A stretch of DNA of 64,000 nt from Streptomyces xanthophaeus (GCF_000725805.1 NZ_KL647136.1:80736-144735); one strand, 5' to 3'; counted from the stretch's first letter, positions 44,400 to 53,519 are shown. The notes: generated by a model not told the origin, from the letters alone. Translations and numbers: made by a program.

Positions 44400-44709
44400 G
44401 GGCCCTCCTTCCCCTCCGCTCCGGGACGCGGGTCCCGGCTTCCGCCGCACGACACCACGGTACGCACCGCCGGGCCACGGCCCGCGGGCGGCCGTGCCGG
44501 TCTGCGTCCACCGCCGGGCGGTCCGGGCCGCAGGCTCGGGTCACCCGGACGGAGCGTTCGGGCGGGGTGACGGCCCCAGCGGCGCTGACCTGCGCGAACG
44601 GCTCCGGGGGTGGGCGCGTACGGGTGCTCCTGACGGGACATCAGCAGGCGCGCTCCGGGTGGGGCGGGTTACCTCGGGAACACGACCCCGTGTCCACAGG
44701 AGAGCCCCC
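44400..44709. other. Intergenic region (310 bases)
   Basis: Divergent promoters of the GGCT gene and the wall protein gene lie here. GTCACCC (44540-44546) and GGGTGAC (44565-44571) form a spaced inverted repeat. No gene is seen. Confidence 0.5.
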
Positions 44710-45252
44710 ATGCGCCGACGCACCGCCCACGCGCTCACCGCCGCCGCGCTGACCGCCGCCGCGTTCACCGGCCCGGTCGCCGGTGCGGTCGCCGCGGCGG
44801 ACCTCGGCATGGTGAGCTTCGCGCCGGGGGACTTCGCCGCGCTGGAGGTGTGGCCGAAATCCGCCGCCCCCGGCGCCACGGTCACGGTGAACACCACCGC
44901 CTGCGGCAGCGGCAGCCATGCCGAGGGAGACGCCACGACGGTCGGAGGGGGCCGCTTCAAGCTGGTCCCGGGCACCCACAAGGAGGTGGTCGTGGGGCAG
45001 TTCCACGTCTCCCGCGACACCCGTCCCGGCACCTACGGCATCGGCGCGACCTGCGCGAACGGCAAGTTCGCCACCGGCGACCTCGTCGTCACCGAACGCG
45101 GCCCGCAGGGCCCCGTCCAGACCGGGGTGGGTGGTGGCACGACCACCGGCACCGACCCCGCCAAGATCGCGACGGGCGCGGCCGTACTGGCCGCGACCGT
45201 CGTCGGCGGTACCTGGCTCATGCGTCGCCGGGCGAGCGGCACGCTGAGCTGA
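44710..45252 (+). CDS. Secreted, C-terminally membrane-anchored protein
   Basis: A 180-residue surface protein. A signal peptide covers about 1-33 (HALTAAALTAAAFTGPVAG). A beta-rich outer domain (EVWPKSAAPGATVTVNTTACGSG) has two cysteines and an Ig-like look. A Gly/Thr linker follows, then one membrane helix (KIATGAAVLAATVVGGTWLM) and an RRR stop. This is the layout of a sortase substrate, and a sortase gene follows 130 bases later, yet neither LPxTG nor LAxTG is present before the helix. It may be simply membrane-held. Function unknown. Confidence 0.75.
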   Translation: MRRRTAHALTAAALTAAAFTGPVAGAVAAADLGMVSFAPGDFAALEVWPKSAAPGATVTVNTTACGSGSHAEGDATTVGGGRFKLVPGTHKEVVVGQFHVSRDTRPGTYGIGATCANGKFATGDLVVTERGPQGPVQTGVGGGTTTGTDPAKIATGAAVLAATVVGGTWLMRRRASGTLS

Positions 45253-45382
45253 CGGACGCCCACCGCGGCTCCGGCCGCGGTCCGACCGGTACCGTCCCCC
45301 GTCGCCCGCCCCGCGAGGTCCCCCCCGTTCGCGGGGCCGGGCGACGGCCATTCACCCCGAATCGAAAGCCGAGGGGGCACGC

Positions 45383-46075
45383 ATGGGTGGCGATTTCCGA
45401 GCGGTGCGCGGTGGCGGCCCCGACGCCGGTCCGGCCCCGCGGCCGGGCGAGCGCCGGCCCGCCGCCCGCCACGCCGGCCTCGTCGCACTCGCCGCCTGCG
45501 TCGGCGTATGGCTCGTGACCAGCGGTTCCCACGAGCCGGTCGGGCCGCCGCTGCCCTCCCCCGCCGAAGCCCTGTCCGCCGCCTGGGCCGATGGAGCGGG
45601 CGCCGGGATCGCACCGCTCGCCGGTTCCCCGCCGACCCGCATCCGGATCCCCTCCATCCGGGTCGACGCCCCGCTCACGGGCCTCGGCCTGGACCCGGGC
45701 GGCAGCCTCGAAGTGCCCCCGCCCGCCCGGCGCGACCTGGCCGGGTGGTACCGCGAGGGCATCACCCCGGGCGCGGCGGGCACCGCCGTCATCGCCGGGC
45801 ACGTGGACCACGCCACCGGCCCGGCGGTCTTCTACCACCTGGGCGCGCTGCGCCGCGGCGCCGCCGTCGAGGTGCCGCGCGCGGACGGGCGTACGGCGGT
45901 GTTCACCGTGCACGCGGTCGAGGTCTACGACGCCAAGGCCTTCCCCGACTCCCGCGTGTACGGCCCTTCGCCGCGCGCCGAGCTACGGGTGATCACCTGC
46001 GGGGGCGGCTTCTCGCCCCGTACCGGATACCGGGGCAACGTGGTGGTCTTCGCCCACCTGACCGGAACCTACTGA
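45383..46075 (+). CDS. Class F sortase
   Basis: A 230-residue membrane-bound transpeptidase with one N-terminal membrane segment (LVALAACVGVWLVTSG, about 33-48) and an outer sortase domain. The active site is His140 in IAGHVDH, Cys206 in VITCGGGF and an Arg at 213 or 217 (SPRTGYRGN). Class F sortases are the usual actinobacterial type. The ATG follows GAGGGGG. It would join a surface protein to peptidoglycan; the gene just upstream is the natural suspect but lacks the known sorting motif. Confidence 0.9.
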   Translation: MGGDFRAVRGGGPDAGPAPRPGERRPAARHAGLVALAACVGVWLVTSGSHEPVGPPLPSPAEALSAAWADGAGAGIAPLAGSPPTRIRIPSIRVDAPLTGLGLDPGGSLEVPPPARRDLAGWYREGITPGAAGTAVIAGHVDHATGPAVFYHLGALRRGAAVEVPRADGRTAVFTVHAVEVYDAKAFPDSRVYGPSPRAELRVITCGGGFSPRTGYRGNVVVFAHLTGTY

Positions 46076-46084
46076 GTCCCGGGC

Positions 46085-46861
46085 TCAGCCCCACTGTTCG
46101 AGGCCGAGCTTCACCACCAGGGCGCCCACCACGGTCAGCAGCACGCCGCGGACGAAGCCGCTGCCCTTCTTCAGGGCCATCCGCGCCCCGATCATGCCTC
46201 CGGCCAGGTTGAACACCGCCATCAGCGCGGCCAGCTGCCACAGCACCATGCCCTGGTACGCGAACATCGCGAGCGCCCCGGCGTTGGTGCAGCAGTTGAC
46301 GATCTTGGCAGTGGCGGAGGCGGTGACCAGGTCGAGGTGGAGCAGCGCGGTCAGCGCGAGCACCAGGAAGGTGCCGGTGCCGGGCCCGATGAGGCCGTCG
46401 TAGAAGCCGATGCCGAGCCCGGCCAGCCCGATGGCCAGCAGCACCCGCCGGCGGCTGACGGGCGAGGTGGCGGGGGCGGTGCCGAAGCCGGGGCGGAAGA
46501 GCACGAAGGCGGCGACGACCACCAGCACCACCATGATCAGCGGGCGGAGCGCGTCCTTGCTGATGCCTCCGGCGAGCGCGGCGCCGCCCATCGAACCGGC
46601 CAGCGCGGCCGCGCCGATGCGGACGGCGAGCTTCACGTCCACCGGGGCCTTGCGCACGTAGGTCACCGCGGCGCCCGCGGTGCCGACGATGGCCACGGCC
46701 TTGTTGGTGCCGAGGACGGTGGCGGGGTGCGCGTTCGGCAAGCCGAGCAGCAGGGCGGGCAGGAGCAGCAGGCCCCCGCCGCCCACCACCGCGTCGATCC
46801 AGCCGGCCGCCGCGGCGGCCACGCACAGAACGATGATCATGGTCGTTGATATGTCAGGCAC
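46085..46861 (-). CDS. TauE/SafE-family permease
   Basis: A 258-residue membrane protein with about eight hydrophobic segments in two repeats. The first repeat holds GWIDAVVGGGGLLLLPALLLGLP and GTNKAVAIVGTAGAAVTYV. The second holds GFYDGLIGPGTGTFLVLAL and ASATAKIVNCCTNAGALAMF. The paired Gly-rich loops are the family signature. Members export sulfite or organosulfur anions, but many are uncharacterised. It converges on the sortase gene with a 9-base gap. Confidence 0.9.
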   Translation of the reverse strand: MPDISTTMIIVLCVAAAAAGWIDAVVGGGGLLLLPALLLGLPNAHPATVLGTNKAVAIVGTAGAAVTYVRKAPVDVKLAVRIGAAALAGSMGGAALAGGISKDALRPLIMVVLVVVAAFVLFRPGFGTAPATSPVSRRRVLLAIGLAGLGIGFYDGLIGPGTGTFLVLALTALLHLDLVTASATAKIVNCCTNAGALAMFAYQGMVLWQLAALMAVFNLAGGMIGARMALKKGSGFVRGVLLTVVGALVVKLGLEQWG

Positions 46862-46897
46862 GTCCTGACCTTATGGACCTGGCGGTTGCAGCGGCCG

Positions 46898-47224
46898 TCA
46901 ATGCCCCGAAACTTGCGCAAAGGTTGAGCTTCGCCCGGCCGGGACCCGGTCGGGAGCCACCGGACCGGCCGGTTCCACCCCCGCCGTGAGGGCGCTCGCG
47001 GCCAGCACGCTGGCCAGCCCCAGCCCGGCCGCCAGCCGCCGCGCGGGCGGTACGGCGGCCAGCGCGGCCCGTGCGGCGAGCGCCGCCCGCCGCGGCTGCC
47101 AGGCGGACGGCCTGCGGTGGCGCGCCGGAGCGGGACGGGCCGCGCCGGGTACGGCCCCGGGCACAGGCGAGGGCGCGGGCACAGGAACAGGCGCGGTCAG
47201 GGCTACGTGCAGCGGGTGACGCAT
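46898..47224 (-). CDS. Small hypothetical protein
   Basis: A 108-residue Ala/Pro/Arg-rich protein with one possible membrane helix near 65-85 (ARRLAAGLGLASVLAASALTAG). The first third is almost all Ala, Pro, Val and Gly. ATG 47224 has GAGAGG 10 bases upstream, and GC3 bias fits coding. It lies between the TauE and flavocytochrome genes on the same strand. I do not recognise it, and low complexity leaves some doubt that it is expressed. Confidence 0.45.
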   Translation of the reverse strand: MRHPLHVALTAPVPVPAPSPVPGAVPGAARPAPARHRRPSAWQPRRAALAARAALAAVPPARRLAAGLGLASVLAASALTAGVEPAGPVAPDRVPAGRSSTFAQVSGH

Positions 47225-47375
47225 GACGCGGAGACCTCTCGGAAGCGGGATGCGGCGGCAGGGACCGGGCGAGGCCAGGACGGCAGGACGGCGGGCAGGA
47301 CGACGGCAGCCCGGCCCAGGACGGCAGGACGGAGGGGCGGAGGGGCGGACGGCGGGCAGGCGGGCCCGGGAGGGC

Positions 47376-48671
47376 TCAGAAGGTGAAGCACTCGCTGTGC
47401 ACCCGCCCCGCCGGCACCCCCGCCCGCAGCAGCGCGGTCCGGGTCGCCTCGGCCATCCCCGGCGGCCCGCACAGGTACACGTCGTGCTCGGCCAGGTCCG
47501 GCACCAGCTCGGCCAGCGCCTGCGGGGCGAGCGGATCGTAGGCGCTGCCCGACGGCCCGAGCAGGTAGTGCAGCCCGGCCTGCCGCTGCGCGGCGATGGC
47601 CTCCAGCTCGGCGCGCAGGACGAGCTGCTCCTGCGCCCCGGCCCGGTAGAGCAGGGTGAGGTCGCCGGGGCCGCCCGGCAGCGTCTCGAACAGGGCCCGC
47701 ATCGGGGTGATGCCGACCCCGCCCGCGATCAGCAGGACCTTGGGCCGGGTCCGGCGGGCGGCGGTGAGCGCCCCGAAGGGCCCGGTGGCCAGGACCCTGG
47801 TGCCGGGGCGCAGCCGCCGGATGCGGCGGGAGTGCCCGCCGAGCCCCTTGACGGTGATCCGCAGGGTGTTACCGCGGACGGGCGCGGACAGCGAGAACGG
47901 CAGGGCGGTGTGCCACAGCCGCCGCTGGAGGAACCGCCAGCGCAGGAACTGCCCCGGCTCCGCCCGCAGCTCCGCGAGGTGCTGCCCGTACATGACGACG
48001 GAGACCACCCCGGGCCCCTCGGCCCGGACCTCCAGCACCCGCAGCCCGTGCCGCAGGGCCTGCCGTACGGGGACCACCGCGCGGTACCAGACCAGCAGGA
48101 CGGCGACCACGCTGTGGGCGAGGGCCCAGAACCAGGCGACCGGGGCCAGGTCGGGCCCGGCGAGCTGGTGGGCGAAGCCCAGGGCGACGGCCACGTGGAC
48201 CAGCAGGTGCACCCCGCGCCAGGTCTCGTAGGACAGACGGCGGCGGGCGGCCCGGGCGGAGGTCACACCGACCGCGGCCAGCAGGACGGTGGCCAGCGCA
48301 GCCGCGGCGAGCGCGGGGTAGCCGAGGAGCTCCCGGCCCGCGGAGACCACGTCGAGCCCCTGGTGCACGGCGTAGCCGAGGAGGGCGAAGAGCCCGTGGC
48401 CGAAGCACAGGAGGAGCACGTACCGGCCGCCCAGCGCGTGCCAGCGGGCGAGCCGGTCCGCGCCGACCCCGTGCTCGACGGCGGGGACCCGGGCCATCAG
48501 GAACAGCAGCACCAGCACCCCGTACCCGGCGAGCAGGCCGGTCAGGTGGGCGGCCGTGGCGAACAGGGCGTCGGGCCGGGCGGAGGGCCGTACCTGCGCG
48601 GCCCACAGCAGGGTCACGGCCCCCGCCCCGCCCAGCATCCCGCCCCTGACCCGTACCGCCACGTCTCGCAT
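47376..48671 (-). CDS. Ferric-reductase-like flavocytochrome
   Basis: A 431-residue membrane oxidoreductase. The N-terminal half has about six membrane helices of the ferric reductase/NADPH oxidase type with haem-ligand-type histidines (RWHALGGRYVLLLCFGHG, WRGVHLLVHVAVALGFAHQ). The C-terminal half has an FAD site (PFSLSAPV) and an NAD(P) site (VLLIAGGVGITPMRAL, VYLCGPPGM). It passes electrons from NAD(P)H across the membrane. ATG 48671 follows TAGCGT by 7 bases on the minus strand, so it looks leaderless. The nitrite operon is divergent. Confidence 0.87.
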   Translation of the reverse strand: MRDVAVRVRGGMLGGAGAVTLLWAAQVRPSARPDALFATAAHLTGLLAGYGVLVLLFLMARVPAVEHGVGADRLARWHALGGRYVLLLCFGHGLFALLGYAVHQGLDVVSAGRELLGYPALAAAALATVLLAAVGVTSARAARRRLSYETWRGVHLLVHVAVALGFAHQLAGPDLAPVAWFWALAHSVVAVLLVWYRAVVPVRQALRHGLRVLEVRAEGPGVVSVVMYGQHLAELRAEPGQFLRWRFLQRRLWHTALPFSLSAPVRGNTLRITVKGLGGHSRRIRRLRPGTRVLATGPFGALTAARRTRPKVLLIAGGVGITPMRALFETLPGGPGDLTLLYRAGAQEQLVLRAELEAIAAQRQAGLHYLLGPSGSAYDPLAPQALAELVPDLAEHDVYLCGPPGMAEATRTALLRAGVPAGRVHSECFTF

Positions 48672-48678
48672 ACGGGTC

Positions 48679-48684
48679 ACGCTA
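48679..48684 (-). promoter_or_regulatory. Leaderless -10 box for the flavocytochrome gene
   Basis: TAGCGT on the minus strand ends 7 bases before ATG 48671. Confidence 0.5.
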
Positions 48685-48768
48685 AGGGCCTCCCCAGTCT
48701 CCCGGATGATCCTTAAGGCGGGCTTGAGTATCGCCTCACCGGCCCTTAACCACCGCGCTGAGGTGGGC

Positions 48769-48806
48769 GTTCCGTCGGGGTAACAAGAGCGATGCTGCGG
48801 GGAAAC
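48769..48806 (+). promoter_or_regulatory. Candidate GlnR box before the nitrite reductase operon
   Basis: Four elements at exact 11-base steps: GTTCC (48769), GTAAC (48780), GATGC (48791), GAAAC (48802). This follows the Streptomyces GlnR form gTnAc-n6-GaAAc repeated. It ends 22 bases before the operon's first start codon. nirB is a known GlnR target in S. coelicolor. Confidence 0.6.
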
Positions 48807-48828
48807 AGCGGACGCGCACTCTCGTGAC

Positions 48829-50109
48829 ATGACCTCGGACCAGCATGTGGTGGTGATCGGCGGCGGCCTCGCGGGCCTGCGGCTCGCGCAGCGGCTCGGC
48901 GCGGGATCGGGCCCGGCGGTCACCGTCCTGGGCGAGGAACCGCACGTCCCGTACAACCGGGTGCTCCTCACCGAGGTGCTGGCCGGCCGGTACGCACCGG
49001 AGGTGGCGGCCCTGCCGGCGCCCGGACCGGCGCTGCGCCGCGGCGTCCGGGCGGTCCGCATCGACCGTGCCGACCGGACGGTCCACTGCGACGACGGAAG
49101 CACGGAGCGGTACGACACCCTGGTCCTGGCCACGGGTTCCAATCCCGTGCTGCCCCCGCTGCGCGGTCTGTTCGCACCCGGGGGCGGGGACCTCCCCGAC
49201 GGGGTGCACGCCTTCCGCACCATGGACGACTGCCTGGCGCTCTCGGCGGCCGTACGCCCCGGGGTACGGGCGGTGGTGGTCGGCGGGGGCCTGCTGGGCG
49301 TCTCCGCGGCCCGGGCGCTGGCCGCCCGCGGCGCGCAGGTGGTCCTGGCACAGCAGGCGCAGCGGCTGATGGAGCGCCAGCTGGACGCGGACTCGTCGGC
49401 CCTGCTCCACGCGCACCTGACCGGGATCGGCGTGGAGATCCACACGGAATGCCGGGCCCGCGGCCTGACCGTGGAGGGTCCGGCGGCAACGGCCGCCGCC
49501 GCGGCGAAGGCCCCGCTCCCCGGTGCGGCGGACCCCCGCCGGGTCACCGGGGTCGAGTTCGCCGACGGGTACCGGCTCGACGCCGACCTCGTCGTCCTGG
49601 CCTGCGGCGTACGGCCCCGCACCGGCCTCGCCTCGGCCGCCGGCCTGGAGGTGCGCACCGGCATCGTGGTCGACGACGAGCTGCGCACCGCCGACCCCCG
49701 CGTCCACGCCCTCGGCGACTGCGCCGAGCACGCGGGCCGGGTGTACGGCCTGGCCGGTGCCGCCCTGGAGCAGGCCGACGCCCTCGCGGCCGTCCTCACC
49801 GGTTCCGGGACCCCGTACACCGGGACCCGCGCCCTGACCCGCCTCACCCTCACCGCCGGTGAACACCCCCTCGACCTCGCCGCCTTCGGCGAGACCGACC
49901 CGCTGCCCGGCGACGACGTGCTCCGCCTCGCCGACGCCACCCGCCGGACCTACCGCAAGGTCGTCGTCCGCGGCGACCGCCTCGTCGGCGGAGTGCTGGT
50001 CGGCGAACTCTCCACGGTGGGGGCCCTCGCCCGCACCTGGAACGACGACGCTTCCCTGCCCGACCCCGCCGACCTGTTCCACCTGCTCACCGACGACGGA
50101 GGCCACTGA
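48829..50109 (+). CDS. NasB-like FAD/NAD-dependent oxidoreductase of nitrate/nitrite assimilation
   Basis: A 426-residue flavoprotein that aligns with the N-terminal half of NirB and with NasB-type electron-transfer proteins. The FAD motif is VVVIGGGLAGLRLAQRLG, then PYNRVLLTEVLAG, LATGSNPVLPP, the NAD motif AVVVGGGLLGVSAARALAARG and DPRVHALGDCAEH. The siroheme and 4Fe-4S part is missing. It probably feeds electrons to the nitrate reductase (34240) or to NirB. It is the first gene of a three-gene run with nirB (1-base gap) and nirD, under the candidate GlnR box. Confidence 0.85.
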   Translation: MTSDQHVVVIGGGLAGLRLAQRLGAGSGPAVTVLGEEPHVPYNRVLLTEVLAGRYAPEVAALPAPGPALRRGVRAVRIDRADRTVHCDDGSTERYDTLVLATGSNPVLPPLRGLFAPGGGDLPDGVHAFRTMDDCLALSAAVRPGVRAVVVGGGLLGVSAARALAARGAQVVLAQQAQRLMERQLDADSSALLHAHLTGIGVEIHTECRARGLTVEGPAATAAAAAKAPLPGAADPRRVTGVEFADGYRLDADLVVLACGVRPRTGLASAAGLEVRTGIVVDDELRTADPRVHALGDCAEHAGRVYGLAGAALEQADALAAVLTGSGTPYTGTRALTRLTLTAGEHPLDLAAFGETDPLPGDDVLRLADATRRTYRKVVVRGDRLVGGVLVGELSTVGALARTWNDDASLPDPADLFHLLTDDGGH

Positions 50110-50110
50110 C

Positions 50111-52642
50111 ATGACCGAGCCCCAGCCCACGATCGTGCTCATCGGGCACGGCATGGTCGGCCAGCGCTACCTCGAAGCGCTCGCCGAGGACGGGACCACC
50201 GCCACGCACCGGATCACCGTGCTCTGCGAGGAGCCCCGGCCCGCCTACGACCGTGTGCACCTGACCTCGTACTTCTCGGGCAGCAGCGCGGAGGACCTGT
50301 CCATGACCCCGGCGGGGTTCATGGAGGAGCACGGCATCTCCCTCCACCTCGGTGACCCGGCCGAGTCGATCGACCGGGACGCCCGCACCGTGACCTCCCG
50401 CTCCGGGCGCGTCTTCCCGTACGACGTCCTCGTCCTGGCGACCGGCAGCTACCCCTTCGTTCCGCCCGTGCCCGGCAAGGACGCCACCGGCTGCTTCGTC
50501 TACCGCACCATCGAGGACCTCCTGGCGATCGAGGAGTACGCCAAGGACCACGTCCGGGGCGCGGTCGTCGGCGGCGGTCTCCTCGGGCTGGAGGCGGCCG
50601 GCGCCCTCAAGGGGCTGGGCCTGGACACGCGCATCGTCGAGTTCGCCCCGCGCCTGATGCCCGTCCAGGTCGATGACGGCGGCGGCGCCGCCCTGCTGCG
50701 CACCATCGAGTCCATGGGCCTGACCGTGCACACCGGGGTCGGCACCCAGGAGGTGCTGACCGGCGAGGACGGCCGGGTGACGGGCATGCGGCTCTCCGAC
50801 GGCTCGTCCGTCGAGACCGATCTCGTGGTCTTCTCCGCCGGTGTCCGCCCCCGCGACCAGCTGGCCCGCGACGCGGGGCTGGAGGTCGGCGAGCGCGGCG
50901 GCATCACGGTCGACTCCCGCTGCCGCACCTCCGACCCCCGCGTCTACGCCATCGGCGAGTGCGCCCTGGCCAGCGACGGCCGGGTCTACGGCCTGGTCGC
51001 CCCCGGCTACGAGATGGCGCTGACCGCCGCAGGTGACCTGCTGGGCCGGGACAAGGAGTTCACCGGGGCCGACCTCTCCACCAAGCTGAAGCTCCTCGGC
51101 GTGGACGTGGCCTCCTTCGGCGACGCCCACGGCAACGCCCCGGACAGCCTGGACGTGGTCTGGTCCGACTCCCGCTCCGGCGTCTACAAGAAGCTCGTGG
51201 TCTCCCCCGACGGGGTGCTCCTGGGCGGGGTGCTGGTCGGCGACGCCGACTCGTACGGCCTGCTGCGCCCGCTCACCGGCAGCGTCCCGCCGGTCGCCCC
51301 CGAGCAGCTGGTCCTGCCCGCCGGGCTCGGGGCGCCCGCCGCGCTCGGCCCGTCCGCGCTCCCCGACAGCGCGGTGATCTGCTCCTGCCACAACGTCACC
51401 AAGAAGTCGATCACCGCCTGCTCCACCCTCCCCGAGGTCAAGAAGTGCACCAAGGCGGGCACCGGCTGCGGCAGCTGCCTCAAGGTGATCGGCCAGCTGC
51501 TGCCCGCCGCCACCGACAAGGGGCTCTGCGCCTGCTTCCCGCACACCCGCGCCGAGCTGTACGAGATCGTCCGCACCCGCCGCCTGACCTCGTACGAGCA
51601 GCTGCTCGACGGGCACGGCCGGCCGGAGGCCCGCGGCGGTGACGGGTGCGAGGTCTGCAAGCCCGCCGTGGGCTCGATCATCGCCTCCCTCGCCCCGACG
51701 CTGGGTGCGAGCGGCTACGTCCTGGACGGGGAGCAGGCCGCCCTCCAGGACACCAACGACCACTTCCTCGCGAACCTGCAGCGCAACGGCTCGTACTCGG
51801 TCGTCCCGCGCATCCCCGGGGGCGAGGTCACCCCGGAGAAGCTGATCGTGATCGGCGAGGTGGCCCGCGACTTCGGGCTCTACACGAAGATCACCGGCGG
51901 TCAGCGGATCGACCTGTTCGGGGCGAGCGTGGACCAGCTCCCGCAGATCTGGGCCCGGCTCGTCGACGCCGGGTTCGAGTCCGGGCACGCGTACGGGAAG
52001 TCCCTGCGGACGGTGAAGTCCTGCGTGGGACAGACCTGGTGCCGCTACGGGGTCCAGGACAGCGTGCGGATGGCCATCGACCTGGAGCTGCGCTACCGGG
52101 GCCTGCGCGCCCCGCACAAGCTGAAGTCGGCGGTCTCCGGCTGCGCCCGCGAGTGCGCGGAGGCACAGAGCAAGGACTTCGGGGTCATCGCGACGGCGAA
52201 TGGCTGGAACTTGTACGTCGGCGGCAACGGCGGGGCCGTGCCCCGGCACGCCGACCTGCTCGCCCAGGACCTCTCGGACGCCGAACTGGTGCGGCTCATC
52301 GACCGGTTCCTGATGTTCTACATCCGCACCGCCGACCGGCTGGAGCGGACCTCCACCTGGCTGGACCGGCTGGAGGGCGGCCTGGACCACCTGCGGGACG
52401 TGGTCGTGCACGACTCGCTCGGGCTGTGCGACGAGCTGGAGTCACTGATGGCCGACCACGTGTCGCACTACCGCGACGAATGGGCCGAGACGCTCCAGGA
52501 CCCGGAGCGGCTGCGCCGGTTCGTGTCCTTCGTCAACGCGCCCGGCGCCCCCGACCCGACCGTGAAGTTCGTCCCCGAACGGGACCAGGTCAAGCCCGAC
52601 CTGGCCGTTCTCACCCTGGAGCCCGTAGGAGGCACCCGATGA
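50111..52642 (+). CDS. nirB: Nitrite reductase [NAD(P)H] large subunit
   Basis: An 843-residue cytosolic enzyme reducing nitrite to ammonium with six electrons. The FAD/NAD half starts VLIGHGMVGQRYLEAL and contains VVGGGLLGLEAAGALKGLG. A BFD-like 2Fe-2S region follows (CSCHNVTKKSI, GTGCGSCLK). The C-terminal siroheme/4Fe-4S site has Cys638-x5-Cys644 (SCVGQTWC) and Cys678-x3-Cys682 (GCAREC). All catalytic parts are intact and the length is normal. ATG 50111 comes one base after the upstream stop. Its TGA overlaps the nirD start (ATGA). Confidence 0.96.
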   Translation: MTEPQPTIVLIGHGMVGQRYLEALAEDGTTATHRITVLCEEPRPAYDRVHLTSYFSGSSAEDLSMTPAGFMEEHGISLHLGDPAESIDRDARTVTSRSGRVFPYDVLVLATGSYPFVPPVPGKDATGCFVYRTIEDLLAIEEYAKDHVRGAVVGGGLLGLEAAGALKGLGLDTRIVEFAPRLMPVQVDDGGGAALLRTIESMGLTVHTGVGTQEVLTGEDGRVTGMRLSDGSSVETDLVVFSAGVRPRDQLARDAGLEVGERGGITVDSRCRTSDPRVYAIGECALASDGRVYGLVAPGYEMALTAAGDLLGRDKEFTGADLSTKLKLLGVDVASFGDAHGNAPDSLDVVWSDSRSGVYKKLVVSPDGVLLGGVLVGDADSYGLLRPLTGSVPPVAPEQLVLPAGLGAPAALGPSALPDSAVICSCHNVTKKSITACSTLPEVKKCTKAGTGCGSCLKVIGQLLPAATDKGLCACFPHTRAELYEIVRTRRLTSYEQLLDGHGRPEARGGDGCEVCKPAVGSIIASLAPTLGASGYVLDGEQAALQDTNDHFLANLQRNGSYSVVPRIPGGEVTPEKLIVIGEVARDFGLYTKITGGQRIDLFGASVDQLPQIWARLVDAGFESGHAYGKSLRTVKSCVGQTWCRYGVQDSVRMAIDLELRYRGLRAPHKLKSAVSGCARECAEAQSKDFGVIATANGWNLYVGGNGGAVPRHADLLAQDLSDAELVRLIDRFLMFYIRTADRLERTSTWLDRLEGGLDHLRDVVVHDSLGLCDELESLMADHVSHYRDEWAETLQDPERLRRFVSFVNAPGAPDPTVKFVPERDQVKPDLAVLTLEPVGGTR

Positions 52643-52971
52643 CCGTCGAACTCGAAGTCGCCGAGGGCTGGCTGACGGTGTGCGAACTGTCCGCGCTCAC
52701 CCCCGGGCGCGGGGTCGCCGCCCTGCTGCCCGACGGGAGCCAGGCCGCCGTGTTCGCCGACCGCTCGGGGCGCACGTACGCGATCGGCAACCGGGACCCC
52801 TTCACCGGCGCGCAGGTGCTCTCGCGGGGGCTGCTGGGCCGCGCACAGGGCAGGCCCTTCGTGGCCTCTCCGCTGCTCAAGCAGCGATTCGACCTGGAGT
52901 CGGGGCGCTGCCTGGACGACGAGGAGGTGGCGGTCCGGACCTACCGGGTACGGACCGCCGCGACCTCGTAG
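52639..52971 (+). CDS. nirD: Nitrite reductase [NAD(P)H] small subunit
   Basis: A 110-residue Rieske-fold subunit of the assimilatory nitrite reductase. VCELSALTPGRGVAALLPDG, AVFADRSGRTYAIGNRDPFTGAQVLSRG and FDLESGRCLDDE follow the NirD pattern. The Cys-x-His iron ligands of true Rieske proteins are absent, as is usual in NirD, so it is structural rather than redox active. It overlaps nirB by 4 bases and must be made with it. Confidence 0.94.
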   Translation: MTVELEVAEGWLTVCELSALTPGRGVAALLPDGSQAAVFADRSGRTYAIGNRDPFTGAQVLSRGLLGRAQGRPFVASPLLKQRFDLESGRCLDDEEVAVRTYRVRTAATS

Positions 52972-52981
52972 GGGGCGGGGC

Positions 52982-53389
52982 TCAGCCCTGGACCGCCGCC
53001 GGGTCCATCCACATGATCTCCCAGGTGTGGCCGTCGAGGTCGTCGAAGGCGCGGCCGTACATGAAGCCGTGGTCCTGGGCCGGCCGGGGCTCGGTGGCTC
53101 CGGCCGCGAGGGCCCCGTCGACGAGTTCGTCGACCTTGGTGCGGCTCTCGGCGCTCAGACACAGCAGCACCTCGGAGGTCTTGGTGGCGTCCGCGATCTC
53201 CTTGTGGGTGAAGTCCTTGTAGCGGGCCTCGGCGAGGAGCATGGCGACGATGGTGTCGCTGATCACCATGGAGGCGGTGTTCTCGTCGCTGAACTGGGCG
53301 TTGAAGGAGTAGCCGAGCTTGCCCCAGAAGGCCTTGCTGGCCTCCAGGTCCTTGACGGGCAGGTTGACGAAGATCATGGTCGCGGACAT
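52982..53389 (-). CDS. VOC-family (glyoxalase/bleomycin-resistance fold) protein
   Basis: A 135-residue soluble protein: MIFVNLPVKDLEASKAFWGKLGY begins the first beta-alpha-beta unit and QDHGFMYGRAFDDLDGHTWEIMWMDP ends the second. It resembles the lactoylglutathione-lyase-related PhnB/YyaH type found widely in actinobacteria. His and Glu metal ligands appear in GHTWEI. No substrate can be given. It converges on nirD with a 10-base gap. Confidence 0.88.
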   Translation of the reverse strand: MSATMIFVNLPVKDLEASKAFWGKLGYSFNAQFSDENTASMVISDTIVAMLLAEARYKDFTHKEIADATKTSEVLLCLSAESRTKVDELVDGALAAGATEPRPAQDHGFMYGRAFDDLDGHTWEIMWMDPAAVQG

Positions 53390-53519
53390 CTCGGTCCCTC
53401 TTCTTCTCTCGTGGTGCGCTGTCGAGAGGTAGACCGGGGGCCTTGCGAGAACTCATCGCTGGGGCGGGATTTTTCTCCGGAGTTTTTTCCTCGGCCCGCC
53501 GGACCGGTGAAAGCGCAGG

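Noticed and set aside
47274..47340. Repeated GGACGGCAGGACGG-like strings
   Set aside because: Degenerate short GC repeats with no regular spacing, so neither a CRISPR array nor a clear tandem repeat.
48672..49940. N-terminal extension of the flavocytochrome frame upstream of 48671
   Set aside because: It runs antisense through the NasB-like gene. The leaderless ATG 48671 and the family N-terminus fix the start.
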